DNA of 12,492 nucleotides. It comes from an uncultured Lachnospiraceae bacterium (lineage in GTDB: Bacteria; Bacillota; Clostridia; Lachnospirales; Lachnospiraceae). The stretch is from assembly GCA_905236925.1 (NCBI GenBank), contig CAJOQS010000286.1, forward strand, positions 1-12,492. The letters run 5' to 3'. Position numbers and translations under genes: made by a program. This document shows, one piece after another, positions 5,699 through 11,792 of the stretch (its first letter is position 1; every line of letters starts with the position of its first letter). The notes beneath the pieces are model-generated. The model was not told where the DNA came from. It saw only the letters and a program-made list of their open reading frames with translations, and made no database searches.

Positions 5699-7050
5699 GT
5701 TTCCTTACTGTATTCATCCCTTGCGACGGGATCTCCTTTGATTAAAGTGTTCCGGACAAGCTTCGCGTAGCCGGGTCTGCCCATTTTAACCGCTTTGGGC
5801 GAGATGCAGAGAACCCTGCTGCCTCCCTTTTTCCATTCCGGCAGGCCTTCTTTGTTGGGATCCCCCTTTTTCGCAAATTCACAAATGTAATCCGTCATCA
5901 TGTCGGATATTTCATGATCATGTTTTGTATATAGCCGGTGGCTTCCGTCGAGGGTTCCGAACACATACCTGACATCGCAGGAATGGAAGGCCGCGTTGCG
6001 GTCATCTCCGGGCGCGTCTATATCGAAATAATAGACAAATGCCCCGTTCGCATTGGCGTAAACATGTCCTATATGCTCCATGATGATCGCATACATGTCA
6101 TTATTGGTATAACCCAGCATGTAATCAACTGGAGTAGGCTTTTTTATGAGCTTATCTACATGGTCGGTAAGAAGATATCCGTCGATCACGGGCATGGTGT
6201 TGTAAACATTGCCCTTGTGGGATGCTATATGCGGCTCCAGCTTCGCGTAGATATCCCTGAAATCCATGGTCTTAAGTGCTTCAAAGGATCCTATACCGGG
6301 ACTGTCAATGAATTCCTGCCAGTACGGTCTTGTATTTTCCGCCTCCCGAGGCAGCGCGAATTTAGGAAACATCCCGCCGCCCGACATCATAAATGCATGT
6401 TTGAACAGGCCTGCTGCCTTTTCGCAAAGACACAGATACTGGGTCGAGATCGCCCCGGCGCTCTGTCCGGAAACTGTTATATTCTCCGGATCTCCGCCGA
6501 AATCTGCGATATGCGAGCGGACCCATTTAACAGCGGTCAGCTGGTCGTCCAGACCAAAGTTTCCGTCGCGTCCGTTCTTCCGGAATATCTCCTCATGCGT
6601 CAGGTATCCCATAATTCCGACACGGTAGTTGGGTACTACCATTATCACGCCCTTTTTCGCATAGGCTGCACCATTAAAAGGTGATTCACTGTTCATTCCG
6701 GAATCAAAGCCGCCGCCGTAGAAGTATATGATAACGGGACAGTCCTTTGCTTCTTTCGGGGCATAGATATTCAGGTTCAGACAGTCCTCACTGTACTCGA
6801 AGGTCTGTCCTTCACGGAATTCATGGTGATAGAACCTTCTCGTCGGATGCTCAAAATGAGGGTAGAAACCACGGGTCTGCGGACACGCCGGACCCGGGGC
6901 AGCAGCGTCATATTCGCCGTCCCAGGAATCGACCGGAACCGCGTATTCAAACCTTCCTGCGCGGGCGAAGCGGACACCGAGGAACTCGTTATAGTCCCCG
7001 TGATCGTTGCCCTTGATTCTTCCCATTGAGGTCTGCAATGTAACCGTCAT
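5686..7050 (-). CDS. Type-B carboxylesterase family protein
   Basis: The 454-residue alpha/beta-hydrolase shows, in order, SEDCLNLNIYAP (87-98), the oxyanion loop YGGGFDSG (111-118), NYRVGIMGYL (141-150), GNFGLDDQLTAVKWVRSHIADFGGDP (163-188), and the nucleophile elbow GQSAGAIS with Ser197. The triad is likely completed by Asp318 (YTNNDMY) and His356 (AAFHSCDVRYVFG). Family members hydrolyse carboxylic esters; in sugar loci they often remove acetyl or aryl groups, which is inferred here. There is no signal peptide, so it is cytoplasmic. The ATG at 7050 has GGGAGG (7067-7062) at a rather long spacing of 11. It lies in the middle of the leftward operon, and its last 17 codons are duplicated downstream. 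The exact ester substrate cannot be read from the sequence. Confidence 0.9.
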   Translation of the reverse strand: MTVTLQTSMGRIKGNDHGDYNEFLGVRFARAGRFEYAVPVDSWDGEYDAAAPGPACPQTRGFYPHFEHPTRRFYHHEFREGQTFEYSEDCLNLNIYAPKEAKDCPVIIYFYGGGFDSGMNSESPFNGAAYAKKGVIMVVPNYRVGIMGYLTHEEIFRKNGRDGNFGLDDQLTAVKWVRSHIADFGGDPENITVSGQSAGAISTQYLCLCEKAAGLFKHAFMMSGGGMFPKFALPREAENTRPYWQEFIDSPGIGSFEALKTMDFRDIYAKLEPHIASHKGNVYNTMPVIDGYLLTDHVDKLIKKPTPVDYMLGYTNNDMYAIIMEHIGHVYANANGAFVYYFDIDAPGDDRNAAFHSCDVRYVFGTLDGSHRLYTKHDHEISDMMTDYICEFAKKGDPNKEGLPEWKKGGSRVLCISPKAVKMGRPGYAKLVRNTLIKGDPVARDEYSKETDAV

Positions 7051-7100
7051 AGCGCTCTTTGCCTCCCGTTGTACCGGTCAAACTCGCGGATTGTTTTCCC

Positions 7101-7117
7101 GCCCCGCAGTACGGGGC
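7101..7117 (-). other. GC-rich stem-loop in the peptidase-esterase gap
   Basis: GCCCCG-N5-CGGGGC forms a perfect 6-bp stem on the transcript. No U-run follows, so it is more likely an mRNA processing or stability element, or a weak attenuator, than a full terminator. It lies 51 bases before the esterase start. Confidence 0.5.
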
Positions 7118-7134
7118 CTTACCCCTCACCATGA

Positions 7135-7174
7135 AAGCGTGCACCTACCACTTAAATGCGGCGGATGCACGCTT
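7135..7174 (-). other. Long stem-loop downstream of the peptidase gene
   Basis: AAGCGTGCACC (7135-7145) pairs with GGATGCACGCTT (7163-7174), giving 9 perfect pairs, one bulge and 2 more pairs around a 17-base loop. It begins 13 bases past the peptidase stop and has no T-run on the minus strand. With the hairpin at 7101-7117 it fills the only long gap (137 bp) in the operon, a layout typical of sites that set different mRNA levels for upstream and downstream genes. Confidence 0.55.
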
Positions 7175-7187
7175 CTCATCCTATATT

Positions 7188-8222
7188 TCAGCTCACATAA
7201 TCTGCCAGAAGCTTGTATGTGCTGTTTATCGCGTCGATATGTGTTCTTTCATAGCCGTGGCTCGCACGCACACCGGGGCCGATCGCTCCGTGGCGGATAT
7301 CGAAGCCGGCTACAAGGGCGGGATCGGCGTCGGTTCCGTAATGAGGCGTGAAGATATCGAGAACGTAATCCGCGCCTGACTTTCTGGCGCTTTCTTCAAG
7401 CTCATGCGTCATATCAAGGTTATAAGGGAAACGAGAATCCTTGCAGAATATCGAAACCTTGCGCTCATCGCTTGTCTGCTCCGGTCCGATGCAGGCGATA
7501 TCGACAGCCAGGAAATCCTTTACATCTGCGGGGATCATTGATCCGCCGTGTCCTATCTCCTCATAGAAGGAGATGTAGATATAGAGCTTACGGGCAAGGT
7601 TTATCTTCCCGTCCTTTATATCCTTCAGAAGCTCCATAAGAACAGCTACAAGCGCCTTGTCATCAACGAAATGAGACTTGATATATCCGTTTGCTACTAC
7701 AAAGCGGGGCTCAAGTGCAACATAATCGCCCACCTCGATACCCAGCGCGCGGACATCCGCTGCCGAATGAACATCTTCATCGAGTACGACGAAGGAGTTC
7801 TTGTCGAAGTTTGCCACTTCTTTGTCAAGTTCATCTTCCGTTACATGCACGGAAGCGTTCTTGCGCTGTACCGCGCCGGTATATACTGCTCCCCCGCGTG
7901 TATGGACCCTGACATTTTCTCTTTCGGAATGATAGGCGTAAAGCCCCCCGACCTTGCAGACCTTGATCGTGCCGTCGTCATTGATATGACGGACCATGAG
8001 GCCGATGGTATCACCGTGCGCGGTAACCAGAAGGGGATTGCCCTCTCCTCCCGCATCAACAATGATGCCGCCCTTATGAAGAGTCTGCGCCTTGAAGCCA
8101 AGAGCTTTGATCTCCCTGACGAGATAGTCCTGAAGCTCGTGATACTGCCCCGTTACCGAATCAATGGAGAGCTCCTTTTCAAGCTCCGCATAAAACCTTT
8201 TCTCATTTAACTCAATGCTCAT
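7188..8222 (-). CDS. M42-family metallo-aminopeptidase (FrvX/YsdC-like)
   Basis: The 344-residue protein carries the co-catalytic metal site of M42 peptidases: AHGDTIG (H69, D71), FVDDKALV (D187/D188), FYEEIGHGGS (E221/E222), VDIACIGPE (D241) and a terminal histidine within RASHGYERTH (H322 or H328). M42 enzymes are cytoplasmic, usually form TET dodecamers, and remove N-terminal residues from short peptides; a few relatives in sugar loci (FrvX, SgcX) are annotated as putative endoglucanases without firm proof. The ATG at 8222 has AGGAG at a spacing of 7. It starts 21 bp after the symporter gene, so the two are clearly co-transcribed. A peptidase in a glycan operon is noteworthy: it may trim glycopeptides, or act on an unknown amide. 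The family is well supported; the role in the pathway is inference. Confidence 0.9.
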   Translation of the reverse strand: MSIELNEKRFYAELEKELSIDSVTGQYHELQDYLVREIKALGFKAQTLHKGGIIVDAGGEGNPLLVTAHGDTIGLMVRHINDDGTIKVCKVGGLYAYHSERENVRVHTRGGAVYTGAVQRKNASVHVTEDELDKEVANFDKNSFVVLDEDVHSAADVRALGIEVGDYVALEPRFVVANGYIKSHFVDDKALVAVLMELLKDIKDGKINLARKLYIYISFYEEIGHGGSMIPADVKDFLAVDIACIGPEQTSDERKVSIFCKDSRFPYNLDMTHELEESARKSGADYVLDIFTPHYGTDADPALVAGFDIRHGAIGPGVRASHGYERTHIDAINSTYKLLADYVS

Positions 8223-8243
8223 GATATTACTCCTTTTTGTTAT

Positions 8244-9719
8244 TTATTTCCCTTCAAACGCCGCCTTCAGCCTTTCTTCCTTCTCAACCTGGAGAGCCTC
8301 GACCCTTGACTTTGAAAGCGGGTAGAAAATGCCGAGGATCACTGCCATCAAAGCGAACATGACCGCAGGTATGAGAGTTGCGAGGTCATACATCTTCCTG
8401 AGGTTCTCAAGGGTCTGTACCGCTCCCTTTTCGTACTTGTAATTCATTCCGAGAAGCGCGCCGTTAACACAGATAGCCGCAAGTACCTGTCCCAATTTTC
8501 GGAAGAAATTGAATATGGAATACGCGGTTCCCACGTCCTTGCTTCCGGTCGATACTTCTATATCGTCGATCACATCGGTGACCATTGCCCACATCTGAAG
8601 CACAAGGGTTGTAAGGCCTACTCCGCTTACGAAGCAGAGAACCAGGAAGATCCACATAAGTACAGAAGGATCCAATCCCCTCAACAGGAACAGTACAAGG
8701 TTCGCGGCGGCTGCCACTGCTGTTCCTACGGAACAAACCTCTTTCTTTCCCACCTTCTTCGCCAGTTTGGGCATGAAGAACATGAAAACGATCATAGGCG
8801 AATAGGTGCAGGCCTGTGAAGCCAGATTCATCCAGTTCGCATTGAAATAATCGTTGAACAGGTACAGATAAAAGCTCTGCGTGAACATCTGTCCAGCCAG
8901 AAGGAGCAGGGCTACGAGGCTGAGCGTTACGAACGCCCTGTTAGAGAACAGGAGCTTAACCGCCTTCCTTGTCGCGCCTTTCTGCTTCGGTTCGGGTGTA
9001 AGCACCACACGCTCCTTATTCAGGGAAAATGCGATGAATAAGAGGATGACCGAGCATGCAGCCATCGCGATGACGCCGATCAGAACCGGCTTATACTGCA
9101 TATCCGTGATGATCTTGCCGTTCTCACCGTATACATAATTGCCTGCCGCGTCCACTCTTTTCGCGTAGGCAAAGGAAGCTATAAGGAAAACAGGAACACT
9201 GCCGAGTGCCGCTCCTATCGAACGGAAGACGGACAGTTTGCTCCGTTCTCCGACATCCGTTGTTACGACCGATGCCAGCGAGCCGTAAGGAATCTGCAGC
9301 ACTGTGTAAATCATGCCGAACAGCACATAGGTAATCGTTGCATATATGCAGGTTCCAAGATAATTTGAATCTCCGCCGAGTCCGGGCCATTTGGTGAACA
9401 GCAGCACTGAGGAAAGCCCCAGCGGCACTGCCACGTAAAGGAACCATTGTCTGTAACGACCGTATTTGCCGGGCTTTACCGTGTCACATATACGCCCCAT
9501 CATCGGATCGTTGATCGCGTCCCACACTCTCGCGCCGATGAACATTATCATGATGAACAGCGGACTCAGATTGAACACATCCGTATAGAACTTCTGCAGG
9601 ATCGATGTGACCAGGCTGAACACCAGACATCCTGCCATGTCCACCATCGCATATCCGATGTAGTCCCCTGTCTTAAGCCCACTTGTTCTGGCTATATAGC
9701 CTTTGTTGTCTCCAATAAT
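8244..9719 (-). CDS. GPH-family (MelB-like) sugar:cation symporter, apparent ATT start
   Basis: This is an MFS-type carrier with about 12 hydrophobic spans. The GPH hallmark is clear: KFYTDVFNLSP, then ARVWDAINDPMMGRICD with the two Asp residues that bind the coupling cation in MelB, then GRYRQW; VLQIPYGSLASVVTTDVGERSKLSVFR follows. The family imports galactosides, pentosides or glucuronides with Na+ or H+. The first ATG in frame (9647) is internal: 24 upstream codons read KGYIARTSGLKTGDYIGYAM, which matches the normal family N-terminus. A perfect SD TAAGGAGG (9734-9727) precedes them, and its TAA closes the frame. No ATG, GTG, TTG or CTG lies between, so translation most likely starts at ATT (9719-9717, spacing 7), with ATC at 9722 or ATT at 9716 as alternatives. 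It is the first gene of the leftward operon and sets its likely substrate class: small oligosaccharides or glycosides. Confidence 0.85.
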   Translation of the reverse strand: MIGDNKGYIARTSGLKTGDYIGYAMVDMAGCLVFSLVTSILQKFYTDVFNLSPLFIMIMFIGARVWDAINDPMMGRICDTVKPGKYGRYRQWFLYVAVPLGLSSVLLFTKWPGLGGDSNYLGTCIYATITYVLFGMIYTVLQIPYGSLASVVTTDVGERSKLSVFRSIGAALGSVPVFLIASFAYAKRVDAAGNYVYGENGKIITDMQYKPVLIGVIAMAACSVILLFIAFSLNKERVVLTPEPKQKGATRKAVKLLFSNRAFVTLSLVALLLLAGQMFTQSFYLYLFNDYFNANWMNLASQACTYSPMIVFMFFMPKLAKKVGKKEVCSVGTAVAAAANLVLFLLRGLDPSVLMWIFLVLCFVSGVGLTTLVLQMWAMVTDVIDDIEVSTGSKDVGTAYSIFNFFRKLGQVLAAICVNGALLGMNYKYEKGAVQTLENLRKMYDLATLIPAVMFALMAVILGIFYPLSKSRVEALQVEKEERLKAAFEGK

Positions 9720-9726
9720 GATTTCT

Positions 9727-9734
9727 CCTCCTTA
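9727..9734 (-). promoter_or_regulatory. Perfect Shine-Dalgarno for the symporter gene (decides an ATT start)
   Basis: TAAGGAGG is fully complementary to the 16S rRNA tail. It lies 7 bases before ATT at 9719 and over 75 bases before the first in-frame ATG (9647), so it cannot serve that ATG. Confidence 0.8.
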
Positions 9735-9740
9735 AGCTGT

Positions 9741-9769
9741 ACTATACACCTGCCATCTGAATTTTTAAA
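9741..9769 (-). promoter_or_regulatory. Promoter for the leftward symporter-GH31 operon
   Basis: Minus-strand TTTAAA (9769-9764), a 17-base spacer and TATAGT (9746-9741) form a fair sigma-A promoter. Its start would fall near 9734, leaving almost no leader before the SD. It is back to back with the rightward -10 box at 9794-9799, so one regulator could act on both arms. Confidence 0.5.
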
Positions 9770-9793
9770 GTGGAAAAAAACCGCGGCAGCGTT

Positions 9794-9799
9794 TATAAT
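9794..9799 (+). promoter_or_regulatory. -10 box for the rightward GH127 gene
   Basis: A perfect TATAAT is present. The best -35 at a 17-base spacing is TGGAAA (9771-9776), a weak match, which fits an activator-dependent promoter. The 5' leader to the ATG at 9864 would be about 58 bases. Confidence 0.5.
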
Positions 9800-9863
9800 T
9801 TCAGTAGTCAGGCACTTACAGAGGCTCAGAACCGCCCCTTCGGGCATGAAAGTGAGATAATCT

Positions 9864-11717
9864 ATGCGAGAATTAAAAGGCAGTGAAGTTAAAATCTACG
9901 ACGGCGACTTGAGAAGACGTGAAGAAAGAAACCGGGTTTACCTTATGTCGCTTGAGAACTGGCAGCTTCTCAGAAACTATCATTTCGAGGCAGGCAGGGT
10001 TGCCGGGCGCGGACACAGTTCGGAAGCTCTTGACGGGTGGGAGGATCTCTCCTGTCAGCTCAGGGGTCATTTTCTTGGGCATTGGCTTTCAGCGGCAGCA
10101 TTCCGTTTTGAGGAGACCGGCGATCTGGAGCTTTATGCAAAAACCTCAGCTATCCTTAGTGAGTTAAAGTCCTGTCAGGAGGACAACGGCGGCCAGTGGG
10201 CATGCTCCATACCTGAGAAATATCTGTACTGGATAGGCCAGGGCAAGCCCGTATGGGCACCTCAGTATACGATCCATAAGCTTTTTATGGGTCTTGTAGA
10301 CGTTTACAAGCTCATGAAGCTCGATCTGGCTCTCGACATAGCCGACAATCTTGCCGACTGGTTTTATGACTGGAGCGGGAAATACTCTCGTGAGGAATTC
10401 GATAACATACTTGATGTTGAAACCGGAGGAATGCTCGAGATATGGGCCGACCTTCTTGAAATAACCGGAAAAGACAAGTACAGAGAGCTTCTTTCAAGAT
10501 ATTACAGGGGCCGTCTTTTCGATCCCCTGCTCGAAGGCCGCGATGTTCTGACGAATATGCACGCGAACACGACGATCCCCGAAGTGATGGGCTGCGCAAG
10601 GGCCTACGAGGTTACCGGCGATGAGAAATGGCTTGATATCGTAAGGGCCTACTGGAAATGTGCCGTTACTGACAGGGGCTGCTTCGCGACAGGAGGACAG
10701 ACGCAGGGTGAGATATGGACTCCCAAGATGAAATTCAAGGCCCGTCTCGGTGATAAGAATCAGGAACACTGCACCGTATATAACATGATCCGCCTTGCCG
10801 ACTTTTTGTTCCGGGTAACAGGTGATCCCTCCTACCAGCAATATATAGAATACAACGCCCAGAACGGCATAAAGGCTCAAACCTACTGGCAGGGCACACC
10901 GTATAGAGGCAGCAGGTCCGACGGCCTTCTGACCTATTTCCTGCCCCTTAAAGCAGGTCTGAAAAAGGACTGGGCCGGAGAGAGGGACTCCTTCTTCTGC
11001 TGCCACGGAACCATGGTTCAGGCCAATGCCGCCTGGAACCGGCACATTTTCTACAGCGAAGGCAGCGATCTTTATGTTGCGCAGTATGTGGATTCCGACG
11101 CATTTGTTCAGAGCGGTGACCGAACCTTCAAGCTGAGGCTCAGGGAAGACCGCATGAACGGAAGTCTTATGACCTCTTCGGAGAATAACGCGAAGCAGAC
11201 TGTCAACGATACCACTGCTGCGTTCGCAAACAAGCCTGATTTCAAGAAATACGTGATCGGGATCGAAGCTGAAAATGATGTTGAGATGACCCTGCTCCTG
11301 CGTATTCCGGAATGGATCACCCGTAAAGCCCGTATATACGTCAATGACGAATTATATACGGAAACCGGGGATTCCGCCTCATTTGTCAGGATCAGCAGAA
11401 AGTGGACCTCCGACGATTCCGTTACCGTTATCCTTCCCATCGGCCTCAGGTTTATCACTCTTCCCGACGATCCTTCGGTCGGCGCGTTCAGATACGGGCC
11501 GGACGTTCTTGCCGGAATCACCGAAAGCGAGCGTGTGCTTACCGCCGCTTCGGATCCCTGCGACGAGCTGTCCGCCGACACGGAGCGTCAGTGGGGCGAT
11601 TTCAGGACCTTCTATAAGACCGAAAACCTCGACCCCGGCATAAGCTTTGTAAAGCTCAACGATGTCGGGTACGAACCCTATCAGGTATACTTTAAGGTTA
11701 AAAAGCCCACTACCTGA
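9864..11717 (+). CDS. GH127/DUF1680 family glycosidase, beta-L-arabinofuranosidase-like
   Basis: The 617-residue protein has the DUF1680 signature GHFLGHWLSAAAFRFEETGD (68-87), YTIHKLFMGLVDVYKL (135-150), MGCARAYEVTGDEKW (242-256) and GGQTQGEIWTPK (277-288). The zinc-cysteine site known from Bifidobacterium HypBA1 (E338, C340, C417 nucleophile, C418) is matched by E301 and C303 in QEHCTVYNM and by C379/C380 in FFCCHGT; the spacing from E to C is 78 here against 79 there. E283 may be the acid/base. Such enzymes release beta-linked L-arabinofuranose, for example from arabinosyl-hydroxyproline or pectic side chains. There is no signal peptide, so it is cytoplasmic. The start at 9864 has only a weak GTGAG-type SD, but an in-frame stop just upstream rules out a longer form. 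It is a single gene facing away from the symporter operon, with its own terminator. Confidence 0.88.
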   Translation: MRELKGSEVKIYDGDLRRREERNRVYLMSLENWQLLRNYHFEAGRVAGRGHSSEALDGWEDLSCQLRGHFLGHWLSAAAFRFEETGDLELYAKTSAILSELKSCQEDNGGQWACSIPEKYLYWIGQGKPVWAPQYTIHKLFMGLVDVYKLMKLDLALDIADNLADWFYDWSGKYSREEFDNILDVETGGMLEIWADLLEITGKDKYRELLSRYYRGRLFDPLLEGRDVLTNMHANTTIPEVMGCARAYEVTGDEKWLDIVRAYWKCAVTDRGCFATGGQTQGEIWTPKMKFKARLGDKNQEHCTVYNMIRLADFLFRVTGDPSYQQYIEYNAQNGIKAQTYWQGTPYRGSRSDGLLTYFLPLKAGLKKDWAGERDSFFCCHGTMVQANAAWNRHIFYSEGSDLYVAQYVDSDAFVQSGDRTFKLRLREDRMNGSLMTSSENNAKQTVNDTTAAFANKPDFKKYVIGIEAENDVEMTLLLRIPEWITRKARIYVNDELYTETGDSASFVRISRKWTSDDSVTVILPIGLRFITLPDDPSVGAFRYGPDVLAGITESERVLTAASDPCDELSADTERQWGDFRTFYKTENLDPGISFVKLNDVGYEPYQVYFKVKKPTT

Positions 11718-11735
11718 TCTGCCGGATAAAGCAGC

Positions 11736-11769
11736 GAGCCCCGCGCACAATGCGTGAGGCCCGTTTTAA
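11736..11769 (+). terminator. Intrinsic terminator of the GH127 gene
   Basis: A 12-position stem (11736-11747 with 11751-11762; two mismatches and one G-T pair; core CGCGCA/TGCGTG) with a CAA loop is followed by TTTT and an AT-rich tail (11764-11790). It lies 19 bases after the GH127 stop. On the other strand no T-run follows, so it serves the plus strand only. Confidence 0.7.
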
Positions 11770-11792
11770 TTATCTTTAATTTTTTTCTTTTC

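Larger units (their letters stand above)
5600..5736 (-). repeat. Diverged 64/65-bp tandem duplication of the esterase 3' end
   Basis: Two adjoining units are bounded by three copies of GGATCTCC (5600-5607, 5665-5672, 5729-5736). On the minus strand each unit reads GATCCCGTCGCAAGGGATG and then encodes the esterase tail GDPVARDEYSKE(T/S)DAV, a stop, a hairpin and a GAGGAG SD. The unit at 5673-5736 holds the real esterase end with stop TAG. The unit at 5608-5672 is an untranslated copy with stop TAA. They differ by a few substitutions and one indel. The final GGATCTCC overlaps the GH31 SD, so slippage between GGAGATCC copies is the likely origin. Confidence 0.9.

Noticed and set aside
5938..6684. 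248-codon open frame on the plus strand
   Set aside because: It is antisense to the carboxylesterase region with the oxyanion loop and GQSAG serine; no recognisable protein features or SD.
9647..9649. ATG at 9647 as the symporter start
   Set aside because: Family-like N-terminal sequence (GLKTGDYIGYAM) continues upstream in frame, and there is no SD near 9647, while a perfect SD lies at 9727-9734.
9447..9860. 137-codon plus-strand ORF across the divergent promoter region
   Set aside because: It is antisense to the symporter 5' end and runs through the promoters; no SD and no protein motifs.
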